Shown here: in pieces, positions 48,000 to 55,269 of the stretch
Layout: the number at the start of each line of letters is the position of its first letter
How positions within the stretch are numbered: the first letter of the stretch is position 1
Assembly: GCF_010730055.1 (NCBI RefSeq)
Contig: NZ_AP022575.1
Span: forward strand, 2,852,001 to 2,916,000
Direction: 5' to 3'
Length of the DNA stretch: 64,000 bases
Origin: Mycobacterium shinjukuense
GTDB taxonomy: Bacteria > Actinomycetota > Actinomycetes > Mycobacteriales > Mycobacteriaceae
Position numbers and translations under genes: made by a program
The notes under the pieces: model-generated
The model's database searches: none
What the model was told of the DNA's origin: nothing
What the model saw: the letters and a program-made list of their open reading frames with translations, nothing else

Positions 48000-49091
48000 C
48001 TACGCCGGCTGATGATCGACCGCACGGTTGAGCGTGCGGTCATCGTCTGCCGCGACGCGTCGCCGCGGCCTTCCCGTCCGGCTCGTCACCCGGGCGGAGT
48101 AGGCATACACATGCGCTTTCACGTGCGCTTTCACGCTCGATATGTCGGCGGAGAGCCGGCGCTTGAACCGCCGCCAGGGCGTCCGCGTCCAGCGGTGCTG
48201 TAGGGACATCATCGTCATCCGCGGATGGTCCGCGATGGAGTTCAGCAGGGCGGCGCGCCCCGCTGGGCCCGGCACCTTTGCGATCTCGCCGAGCACCCAG
48301 TCGGACACCTCGCCGACGATCTGCTCGCGCGCGCGGTGGCCCGGAAACAGGTCGAGCATCGCCTCAAGGGTCGCGGCCACCCCGTGGCCTTGCACCGCCC
48401 AAAACGTCCGGCGGTCGGTGTCCGCGCAGTACCACAAGCCTTGAGCGTGCCGGCGGTAGACCGCCATGGTCTCGGGCAACATGGCGATCTCGCCGCCGAT
48501 CGCGTGCCGCACATGCAGGTACCAATCGATCGGCATGATGCCCGCCGGGATGTCGTCGTAGCGCGGGAGGCGACGGTAAACCACCGAGTTGGTCTGGATG
48601 AAGTTCCGTGCGAGCAGCGCCTCCACGCTCAAGTCGCCGCGCCAGGCGATGGGCGGGAACTCCGAGTCTTTTGCCCGGTCGTCCTCCCAGATCACCCGCA
48701 CCGGATGGAAGCACACCGCCGTCTGCGGATGCCGGTCCAGGTACCGGACCTGTTTGGTCAGCTTCAGCGGATCGGTCCAGAAATCGTCTCCCTCGCACAG
48801 CGCGAGATACTCGCCGCGCGCGGCCGATAGGGCGTCGGTAAAGTTCGCGTGCACCCCGATGTTCGTGGACCTAAGGATCGGCCGGAACAGGTGCGGATGG
48901 CGTTCGGCGTACTCGCCGATGATCGCCGGCGTGGCGTCGGTGGAGGCATCGTCGGCGACGATGATCTCCACCGGGAAATCGGTCTGTTGGGCGACGAAGC
49001 CGTCGAGGGCCTCGCGGATGTAGGCCTCGTGGTTGTAGGTGATCGAGACCACACTCACCTTGGGTGCGCCGCCGGCCGACGTCTCAGGCAC
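48000..49091 (-). CDS. GT2-family glycosyltransferase
   Basis: 363 residues, GT-A fold. KVSVVSITYNHEAYIREALDG is split here as VSVVSITYNHEAYIREAL; UDP-binding EIIVADDASTDATPAIIGEY and the DxD-like CEGDDFWTDPLKL near residue 95 are clear. C-terminal QTNSVVYRRLP and MPIDWYLHVRHA resemble acceptor-side sequence of capsular/O-antigen GT2 enzymes. I chose GTG 49091 because AGGAAGGGGG lies just upstream and it overlaps the aminotransferase stop by eight bases; an ATG at 49136 is also possible. It is the last gene of the iron-box sugar cluster, and I do not remember an equivalent between Rv3401 and Rv3402c in M. tuberculosis. Confidence 0.88.
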   Translation of the reverse strand: MPETSAGGAPKVSVVSITYNHEAYIREALDGFVAQQTDFPVEIIVADDASTDATPAIIGEYAERHPHLFRPILRSTNIGVHANFTDALSAARGEYLALCEGDDFWTDPLKLTKQVRYLDRHPQTAVCFHPVRVIWEDDRAKDSEFPPIAWRGDLSVEALLARNFIQTNSVVYRRLPRYDDIPAGIMPIDWYLHVRHAIGGEIAMLPETMAVYRRHAQGLWYCADTDRRTFWAVQGHGVAATLEAMLDLFPGHRAREQIVGEVSDWVLGEIAKVPGPAGRAALLNSIADHPRMTMMSLQHRWTRTPWRRFKRRLSADISSVKAHVKAHVYAYSARVTSRTGRPRRRVAADDDRTLNRAVDHQPA

Positions 49092-50337
49092 CGCCGAATC
49101 CCCCTTCCTGGACTGCGGCAACCACGCGGTCGACATCGTCGGCGGTCATGTCGTCGTGCACCGGCAGCGACACGATGCGCGAGCACACGTTCGCCGTGAC
49201 ACTCAGCTCGGTCGCCCGTACCAACTCGGCGTTCCGGACGAAGTATGGGTGCAGGTGCTGTGCCGGGTTGTAGTAGTCGCGGGCCTGAACCGCATGGCGA
49301 CGCAGGCTGGCCAGGACCGCGGTCTTGTGATCGACGGACGCGCAGCACGCGCTCGCGAAGCACAGCGACGAGACCTCGGCGTTGCGCTGGAAACGCAGGC
49401 TCGCCCCGGCGAGCCCGGCGCGGTAACACTCGAGCACCCTGCGGCGACTTGCCAGCCGGCGATCAAGCCCGACCAGCTGGCGCAGACCGATGGCCGCGCT
49501 GATCTCCTGCAACTTCCCGTTCATCCCGAGCTGCGTGGACTTGCGCGACCCGGTGAAGCCGAAATTCTGGAACGCGTATACCCGCTGGACCAGCCGTGGG
49601 TCGCGAGAAACCAGAACGCCGCCCTCGCCGACCGCGAACGGCTTGGTCGCATGCAGGGAGAAGATCTCACAGGCACCGCGTGCGCCGACGCGCACCCCGT
49701 CGGCGTAGGTCGAGCCGAAGCCGGCCGCCGAGTCCAGCACGATCGGTAGCTCCCATTCGGCGGCAAGATCCTCCCAGGCGTCGATCTGCGGGTTGCCGAC
49801 ACCGAACACGTTGGCCAGCAGGATGCCGGCGATCCGGTGACGGAAACGTTCGAGGACGGCGCGGGCGGAGTGCACGCACGGCTGCCAGGTGTCGGCGTCG
49901 ATGTCGATGAACCACGGACGGTACCCCGTCCAGAGAGCGGCCTGGGCCACGCCGACGAAGGTGAACGATGGCATCAGCAGATAACGGTCCCGCGTGCCGG
50001 GACCCACGGTGGCGTGCAGTGCCGCGATGAGAGCCATGGTGCCGCTCGCGACGGTGGCAACATGCAAATCAGACCCGAGGTAGTCGCCCAGGGCGCGGGC
50101 GAATTGCCGCTCCTTGGGACCGAAGTTCGTATACCAGTTGGCGTGGGCGATCTCGGCGAAATCCGCGGCGAGCTCGTCCGGCCCGGGAAAGCTCGGACGG
50201 ATGAACGGAATCTCGGGTGGCGACGAGCCACCCGAGCGGGGTCTTGACCACGGGGCGGCTGCTCCCGCAACGGCCGTGGTGGGCTTCGTCGCGAAGAGCG
50301 CCTCCACCACCGATCCATCGAACGTTCTGGTTTCCAT
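49084..50337 (-). CDS. DegT/DnrJ/EryC1/StrS sugar aminotransferase (Rv3402c-like)
   Basis: 417 residues of the PLP-dependent nucleotide-sugar aminotransferase family: IPFIRPSFPGPDELAADF, NWYTNFGPKERQFARAL, ATVASGTMALIAALHATV (phosphate cup), LDSAAGFGSTYADG (Asp of the PLP site), and EIFSLHATKPFAVGEGG with the Schiff-base Lys in HATKP. These enzymes aminate keto-dideoxy nucleotide sugars. Close in sequence to Rv3402c, which is known to be iron-regulated. ATG at 50337. The leader upstream carries a long hairpin and an IdeR-type box. The GT2 gene downstream overlaps its stop. Confidence 0.92.
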   Translation of the reverse strand: METRTFDGSVVEALFATKPTTAVAGAAAPWSRPRSGGSSPPEIPFIRPSFPGPDELAADFAEIAHANWYTNFGPKERQFARALGDYLGSDLHVATVASGTMALIAALHATVGPGTRDRYLLMPSFTFVGVAQAALWTGYRPWFIDIDADTWQPCVHSARAVLERFRHRIAGILLANVFGVGNPQIDAWEDLAAEWELPIVLDSAAGFGSTYADGVRVGARGACEIFSLHATKPFAVGEGGVLVSRDPRLVQRVYAFQNFGFTGSRKSTQLGMNGKLQEISAAIGLRQLVGLDRRLASRRRVLECYRAGLAGASLRFQRNAEVSSLCFASACCASVDHKTAVLASLRRHAVQARDYYNPAQHLHPYFVRNAELVRATELSVTANVCSRIVSLPVHDDMTADDVDRVVAAVQEGGFGGA

Positions 50338-50364
50338 ATGCACAGGCCAGGGCGGTCTAGGACG

Positions 50365-50436
50365 GGCCATTGTCCGGAGCGCTTCGGTGCACCACCGGCT
50401 CGGTCGGCGTCCCGAAATCGCTGCCGGACAATGGCC
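50365..50436 (-). promoter_or_regulatory. Long hairpin in the leader of the aminotransferase gene
   Basis: GGCCATTGTCCGG at 50365-50377 and CCGGACAATGGCC at 50424-50436 are perfect inverted copies. Pairing extends inward through AGCG/CGCT and TTCGG/CCGAA with small bulges, giving about 22 pairs. It lies between the iron box (50458) and the start codon (50337), and no T-run follows. It could be an RNA leader element, a regulator site or a mobile-repeat remnant. Confidence 0.6.
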
Positions 50437-50457
50437 TGACGTTGGATACGACGCCCC

Positions 50458-50476
50458 TGAGGTTAGCCTTACCTTC
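50458..50476. promoter_or_regulatory. IdeR-type iron box upstream of the aminotransferase
   Basis: TGAGGTTAGCCTTACCTTC matches the 19-bp IdeR consensus TTAGGTTAGGCTAACCTAA (read on either strand) at 15 positions. It overlaps the last codons of the upstream FAD/NAD-binding gene and lies about 120 bp before the aminotransferase start, indicating a second, internal iron-controlled promoter. Confidence 0.75.
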
Positions 50477-52118
50477 TGAATTGCGCCAACCCGGTCCCCA
50501 TTGGGTGACCCTTGAATCGCGATCCGCCCCGCCGCGCAACCCTCACCCGCCGCGTCTGCGAAGCGGGCGGCAGCGCGGCGAGCAGGCCGGCGGCCAGCGA
50601 TTTCGCCAGCGAGCGGATCCGGGGCGCGTTCTCCACGTGCCAAAACCGGATCGTCGCGGTGAAGTTGCCGCCGATCAGCGGCCCGATGACGAAATAGCCT
50701 GGGCTGGCCTGGAAATCGTCGTTCACCAGCAGCCCACGGTTGGTGCGGTTGGGGCGGGCTAGCCCGTTGCGCATCAGGCTGACGAGGAACGGCGAGGAAC
50801 ACTCGTCCAGCTCTTCGAAGCCGGCGCAATTCACCACCGCGGCAAACGGGATGGGGTGGGTGTGCACGGCTCCGGCGGCGCGGTAGCTGACGGTGGCCAA
50901 CGGCTGGCCGGGGCCGCACGCGCGCACCCGCACGACCTCGCCGGCGAGCAGCTTCAGCGTGGCGTCCGCGGCCAGCTCCTCGGCTGCCTGGCGGTAGTCG
51001 CGTCCCGCGCGCCGCACCAACCTCGTCAAGTTCATCCCGTGCACGCAGTGGAACTCCTCCTGCTGTGACGGATCCATCGTCTGCAGCGCCTGCCCCACCA
51101 GCGAGCCGATGGCGTGATAGCAATCCGCCAGGTTCAGCGAGCGTTCTTCGGCCGTCGCCACATCGGCGCGGATCGCCGACATGAGGTCCGCCGCGGCCAC
51201 CGTCTCCGCCGCGAGCAGCGCGCGCAGACGCGGGTAGTCGAACTCCGGCGGCCGATCGCAGATCTTGTGGGGAAGCGAACCGGAGCGCGAGATGACGGTG
51301 ATGGAATGGACCCGCTCGCGGATGCGCGCGTCGTGGCGCATCAGGTAGAGCGCTTCGAGCGAGCTGGCATTGGAACCCACCACCAGCACGTTGCGCCGCT
51401 CACGCGGCTCGACCCGGTCGAGCGACTGGCGCAACCGGCGCAGGTTGGTCTGCTCGCACGGGTAGTAGAAATCGTTGATGTAGGTGAACCCGGGCTCGCC
51501 ATCCCCGGTCGGCATGGCCTTGGGCGGGGGGCTGCCGACGGCGACGATCACTGTGCGCGCTTCGATCGCCGTCGGACCGTCCCCGGACGGGCTGAGCTCG
51601 ATCAGCTGGCGCCCGTCTGCGGACCGGGCGCCCACGGCCTCGGCGTGGATGGTCACGATGTCGGCCAGATCGCGCTCCCTGAGCGTCGCGACGGCGGCGT
51701 CCACCTGCTCGGAAAGAAAAGCACCGAAGAGAAACCGCGGCAGGTAGAGCTCTCCCCACCGGTTGGCTCCCAACGCGTCGCCGTTGTCGCGGATCCAGCG
51801 CGCGGCGGCTTCGCCACCCTGCTGCCCGAACAACTCCAGCCAGCGCGGCTTGTTCCGCTCCAGCCAGGCGATGTACGCGGACTTTTCGGGCTCGTCGACG
51901 AAATCGTCGAGCTTCTGGATGGCCAGCGAGCAGATGCTGGAGCGACGGCCATACGGAATTCCGCACCAGAGCTGCTCGTCCCGCTCCACCACCGCGATGC
52001 GCAGCCTGGGCGGCGCCGCCGGGGCGCTCAGCAGGGCCTGGGCCAGTTCCAGCAACGTCATGGAGCATGCGGCCCCGCTGCCGATGAAGGCCATGTCGAA
52101 GATGGGGGTAGCGCTCAT
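50469..52118 (-). CDS. FAD/NAD(P)-binding protein (Rv3403c-like)
   Basis: 549 residues from ATG 52118. It opens FDMAFIGSGAACSMTLLEL, an N-terminal dinucleotide-binding loop (GSGAA), with VVERDEQLWCGIPYG next. A second Rossmann-like site is RRNVLVVGSNASSLEALYL, and FAAVVNCAGFEEL lies toward the C-terminus. This fits the FAD-NAD(P)-binding (NAD_binding_9) family related to YdhS/EntA-like oxidoreductases. Substrate unknown. It may oxidise a sugar or siderophore-like intermediate because it stands between the aminotransferase and formyltransferase genes. An IdeR-type box lies about 210 bp upstream. Confidence 0.82.
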   Translation of the reverse strand: MSATPIFDMAFIGSGAACSMTLLELAQALLSAPAAPPRLRIAVVERDEQLWCGIPYGRRSSICSLAIQKLDDFVDEPEKSAYIAWLERNKPRWLELFGQQGGEAAARWIRDNGDALGANRWGELYLPRFLFGAFLSEQVDAAVATLRERDLADIVTIHAEAVGARSADGRQLIELSPSGDGPTAIEARTVIVAVGSPPPKAMPTGDGEPGFTYINDFYYPCEQTNLRRLRQSLDRVEPRERRNVLVVGSNASSLEALYLMRHDARIRERVHSITVISRSGSLPHKICDRPPEFDYPRLRALLAAETVAAADLMSAIRADVATAEERSLNLADCYHAIGSLVGQALQTMDPSQQEEFHCVHGMNLTRLVRRAGRDYRQAAEELAADATLKLLAGEVVRVRACGPGQPLATVSYRAAGAVHTHPIPFAAVVNCAGFEELDECSSPFLVSLMRNGLARPNRTNRGLLVNDDFQASPGYFVIGPLIGGNFTATIRFWHVENAPRIRSLAKSLAAGLLAALPPASQTRRVRVARRGGSRFKGHPMGTGLAQFRR

Positions 52119-52330
52119 GGCGAATCCGCTTCGTCGACCAGCGCGTACCGCCACGCCCACCCGTCGCCGACCCGGGGTGGCAGCACAAGCAGGGCGCCGC
52201 CAGGTGGCAGCCGGTCACGCCGCATGCGCTCCTACCTCTCCATCGCGTCGAATCGCCCGCCGGGGTCACGCTGATCGGGCATGTGGATCGGCCGGTTCCA
52301 GGTGACTCGACAGCCGGAGGAGCCCGTAAC

Positions 52331-52349
52331 TTAGCGAAGGCTAACATAA
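52331..52349. promoter_or_regulatory. IdeR-type iron box upstream of the FAD/NAD-binding gene
   Basis: TTAGCGAAGGCTAACATAA matches the IdeR consensus TTAGGTTAGGCTAACCTAA at 15 of 19 positions. It lies in the 300-bp gap between the FAD/NAD-binding gene and the end of the formyltransferase gene, so it should control the former. Confidence 0.72.
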
Positions 52350-52414
52350 GCCGATGGCGGTACCGCGTGTATGACGTGCAGGGCCAGGCTAGGGCCAGGC
52401 TGGGACGCGTTGCC

Positions 52415-53104
52415 TCACTCCGGTTCGAGCACGACGCGGACAAACACCTTGCGGCCCGACGCGTCGACGAACCAGGCATTGCGATAACCGTCGTGGGTCA
52501 ACGCGCGCAGGCGATTCAGGAAATCCCCGAACGTGCCGTGTTCGTTCAGGTCCAGGTGGCGGAGTCGTTCGAAATCCTTTTTCAGGTTGAGGTTGCCCTC
52601 GACGGCCGGCGGCTTGGCCTGGTAGCTGCCGTCGCGGAGGGCGGCGAAATGTTCGAGCACCAACTCGCGCTCGATCTCCATCAGCCGGGCATAGACGCTT
52701 CCCGAGGAATCCCACGACTCGATCGCGCATTCCTTCTGGGCGATGATCGGGCCGTGATCCAATTGGTCATCCATCTCATGGATCGTCACCCCTGCTTGGA
52801 GCCCGTTGATGATCGAGAAGACCTGGGGATACCAGCCGCGGTTGTAGGGGTTGAAACCCGGATGAACATTCACACATCTGATGCGATCGAGCAGGCCTGC
52901 GGGAAACCGCTGCTTACAGTGCAGGGACATGACGAGGTCATAGCGCTCGACGATCTCTGCGACCCGCTCGTTGATATCGATCCGCGGGACATCGGGCAGC
53001 CGTCCGTGTGGGGTCTGGTAGACGTCGATCCCGCCGTGGCGGGCTTGCAGTTCCACCGCCAGGGCGTGGGCGTGGACGTTGTCGGTCAGGATCAAGATTG
53101 TCAC
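52415..53104 (-). CDS. Sugar N-formyltransferase (Rv3404c-like)
   Basis: 229 residues, formyltransferase fold. CVNVHPGFNPYNRGWYPQVF carries the catalytic Asn79 and His81, and IHEMDDQLDHGPIIAQ the Asp116. The C-terminal part is unlike methionyl-tRNA formyltransferase. Rv3404c has been characterised as an N10-formyl-THF-dependent enzyme acting on dTDP-4-amino-4,6-dideoxyglucose, which fits the DegT aminotransferase in the same cluster. It is the most upstream gene of the minus-strand cluster and is separated by about 300 bp from the next gene, so it may have its own promoter. Confidence 0.9.
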   Translation of the reverse strand: MTILILTDNVHAHALAVELQARHGGIDVYQTPHGRLPDVPRIDINERVAEIVERYDLVMSLHCKQRFPAGLLDRIRCVNVHPGFNPYNRGWYPQVFSIINGLQAGVTIHEMDDQLDHGPIIAQKECAIESWDSSGSVYARLMEIERELVLEHFAALRDGSYQAKPPAVEGNLNLKKDFERLRHLDLNEHGTFGDFLNRLRALTHDGYRNAWFVDASGRKVFVRVVLEPE

Positions 53105-53284
53105 GTTGCGGCCCCGCCGGCCTGCCCGGTGCCACGGCGAGCATGGGGCGCTCGTCCGCTCGCAACCCGGCCCACGCGCCCCACCCTACGTCAGGACCCC
53201 GCCGGGCCGGGGCGGCCGCCGGCTTGTGCGCGCCGGACAGCGACTCACCGCCGAGGGCCGCGGACGGTGGGCCGCGGACGGTGG

Positions 53285-53851
53285 TCAGTGCGGTTGCAGG
53301 ATCCGGGCGACCTCGGCGACCACGGCCTGCCGTAGCTGATCACCGCTCAGCTCGTCGATGCCGGTCGCCGAGCGCAACATGGGGGCAAACAGCCGCCACC
53401 CGAATTGCAGCGCAAGGGCGTGTGCGACCGCCAGCCGGGCGGCCAGGTCGCTGTCATGGCGAGGCCGCACCGAGTCGAGCATCTCCGCGACGGTGGGAAA
53501 GCGTTTCTGCAGCTGGCCGGCCGGGTATCCGTCCAGCAGTGCCCGGGCCAACACCCGCATGTGGCGGTCGAGCGCCCGATCGACGACATCCGCGGGCGCG
53601 TCGGAGTGCAACAGTCCGGCCACCTGGGCGCCCAGATGGTCGAGCACCGCGCCAACCAGCTGCCGTTTGGTGCCGAAGTGACGAAACACCAGCCCGTGGT
53701 TGACCTTCGATCGCGCGGCGATGTCGCGGATCGACGTGGCCGCCGGACCGCGCTCGGCGAACAGCTCGGTGGCCGCCTCCAACACCGCCGCCGCCACCTG
53801 GTCGCGGCCGGTGGGCATCTTCGCGCGGCCAGTTGCCGAGAGTGTAGTCAT
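53285..53851 (-). CDS. TetR-family repressor (Rv3405c-like)
   Basis: 188 residues from ATG 53851. The N-terminal helix-turn-helix is AAVLEAATELFAERGPAATS then IRDIAARSKVNHGLVFRHFG. The rest is a ligand-binding TetR core. The start codon lies inside one of two tandem palindromic operators shared with the divergent sulfatase gene, so it very likely represses both itself and that gene. Longer upstream starts would run through the operators. Rv3405c has the same length and is reported to repress Rv3406. Confidence 0.93.
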   Translation of the reverse strand: MTTLSATGRAKMPTGRDQVAAAVLEAATELFAERGPAATSIRDIAARSKVNHGLVFRHFGTKRQLVGAVLDHLGAQVAGLLHSDAPADVVDRALDRHMRVLARALLDGYPAGQLQKRFPTVAEMLDSVRPRHDSDLAARLAVAHALALQFGWRLFAPMLRSATGIDELSGDQLRQAVVAEVARILQPH

Positions 53852-53859
53852 ATGACTAC
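53844..53859. promoter_or_regulatory. TetR operator 1
   Basis: GTAGTCA-TA-TGACTAC, a perfect 16-bp palindrome overlapping the TetR start codon. It shares the half-site with operator 2, centre to centre 24 bp. Confidence 0.8.
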
Positions 53860-53860
53860 C

Positions 53861-53890
53861 GTATGGTGTAGTCACTTGACTACACCATAC
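53861..53890. promoter_or_regulatory. TetR operator 2
   Basis: A perfect 30-bp inverted repeat: 14-bp arms (GTATGGTGTAGTCA) with a 2-bp spacer, 21 bases before the sulfatase start. Its core GTAGTCA-N2-TGACTAC equals operator 1. Confidence 0.85.
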
Positions 53891-53910
53891 TTCTCCAAAG
53901 GACCATAGCA

Positions 53911-54798
53911 ATGACCGACCCGATAGCCGTCCGGAAGCTGGGTAGCCGAATCGGCGCCGAGATCAGCGGGGTCCGCCTCGGAGGTGACCTTGACCCCGCC
54001 GCGGTCGACGAGATCCGCCAGGCGCTGCTCACCCACAAGGTGATCTTCTTCCGCGACCAGCACCACCTCGACGACGCCGGGCAGCTCGCCTTCGCCGGGT
54101 TGCTCGGCTCCCCGATCGCCCACCCGGCGGCTTCCGCCATCGCCAGCAACGCCCCGATCATCACGCCGATCAACTCCGAGTTCAGCAAGGCCAACCGCTG
54201 GCATACCGACGTCACGTTCGCCGCCAACTACCCTGCGGCCTCGGTGCTGCGCGCGATCACGCTACCCAGCTACGGCGGGTCGACGCTATGGGCCAACACC
54301 GCGACCGCCTACCAGCAGCTCCCGCAACCGCTCCAACGTCTCGCCGAGAACCTATGGGCCCTGCACACCAACCGTTACGACTACGTCGCCACCGAATCGC
54401 TGACCGAGGCGCAGCGCGTCTTCCAGCAGGCATTCGAGAAGCCGGATTTTCAGACCGAACATCCTGTGGTACGAGTGCACCCGGAAACCGGTGAACGCAC
54501 CCTGCTGGCGGGAGGCTTCGTGCGCGGCTTCGTCGGCCTGGACAGCCACGAATCACGCGCGCTGCTCGACCTGCTGCAACGGCGAATCACCGTGCCCGAG
54601 AACACCGTTCGGTGGAATTGGGAACCGGGCGACGTAGCCGTTTGGGACAATCGGGCAACCCAGCACCGCGCCATCGACGACTACGACAACCAGTATCGGC
54701 TGATGCACCGGGTCACCTTGATCGGCGACGTGCCGGTCGACGTGCACGGACAGCACAGCCGGGTGATCAGCGGGGCGCCGCTGGCCCTGGCCGGCTGA
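53911..54798 (+). CDS. Alpha-ketoglutarate-dependent alkyl sulfatase/TauD-family dioxygenase (Rv3406-like)
   Basis: 295 residues, Fe(II)/alpha-ketoglutarate dioxygenase of TauD type. The metal triad is His98 and Asp100 (NRWHTDVTF) with His252 (ATQHRAIDDY); the C-terminal Arg (RLMHR) would bind alpha-ketoglutarate. Rv3406, of identical length, is a type II alkyl sulfatase that releases sulfate from alkyl sulfate esters and is known for inactivating some benzothiazinone-type compounds. It diverges from its presumed repressor over twin operators. In M. tuberculosis vapBC47 follows; here it does not. Confidence 0.93.
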   Translation: MTDPIAVRKLGSRIGAEISGVRLGGDLDPAAVDEIRQALLTHKVIFFRDQHHLDDAGQLAFAGLLGSPIAHPAASAIASNAPIITPINSEFSKANRWHTDVTFAANYPAASVLRAITLPSYGGSTLWANTATAYQQLPQPLQRLAENLWALHTNRYDYVATESLTEAQRVFQQAFEKPDFQTEHPVVRVHPETGERTLLAGGFVRGFVGLDSHESRALLDLLQRRITVPENTVRWNWEPGDVAVWDNRATQHRAIDDYDNQYRLMHRVTLIGDVPVDVHGQHSRVISGAPLALAG

Positions 54799-54933
54799 CC
54801 GATGAACAGCTCTGTCGTATCCCCGGAAAGAAGGCTTCATTGTCGAGCACATCGCTGAGGCGTCGATCTGACCACCCGCAAAACATCCGGCGCCGGCAGC
54901 GCCGCCGGCTGGCCCCACGACGCCCTGGACTGG

Positions 54934-55269
54934 GTGCCGCAGGCGCTGGCGGATTACCACGGCGACGACGTTTGGCCAGACGTGGTCGTTCACCTCGACG
55001 GCTACGACGCGGTGGCCACCGCGATATTGCAGCGCGTTTGTCTGCCTGACGTGTTCGTCGCCGGCGATACCGCATACCAGTGGTGGCCCGAGCTCAACGC
55101 CTGGCAGGCGTTCGACGCGGCGGCCGAGCTTGGTGAGGCGATGACCGACCCGCTCACGAGGGTGATGGCGTCCGCCCTCGGGTCCCCACGCAACCGCGGG
55201 AGACGCAGCCGACGCGGTGGTCGCGACGTAGTTCTTGACCGCGGTCACACTGCTAACCCGCGCTGCTGA
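54934..55269 (+). CDS. Hypothetical protein, uncertain
   Basis: From GTG 54934 a 111-residue frame reads ALADYHGDDVWPDVVVHLDG, DAVATAILQRVCLPDVFVAG and YQWWPELNAWQAFDAAAELG before ending in an Arg-rich stretch and overlapping the choD 3' end by 17 bases. The frame is open back to 54859 without an ATG, and the composition looks protein-like there (TRKTSGAGSAAGWPHDALDW). A different frame just before it reads KEGFIVEHIAEASI then stops at 54870. This could be a decayed two-gene remnant. I recognise no family. It fills the spot of vapBC47 in M. tuberculosis. Confidence 0.3.
   Translation: MPQALADYHGDDVWPDVVVHLDGYDAVATAILQRVCLPDVFVAGDTAYQWWPELNAWQAFDAAAELGEAMTDPLTRVMASALGSPRNRGRRSRRGGRDVVLDRGHTANPRC

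Noticed and set aside
52375..52410. Tandem GGGCCAGGCT near 52380 as a regulatory repeat
   Set aside because: Two imperfect 11-bp units near the end of the formyltransferase gene; too short and too common in this base composition.
54767..55075. Minus-strand frame with RRLSDVLDNE resembling a VapB C-terminus
   Set aside because: The similarity is about ten residues and no antitoxin DNA-binding half or PIN-domain toxin is present next to it.
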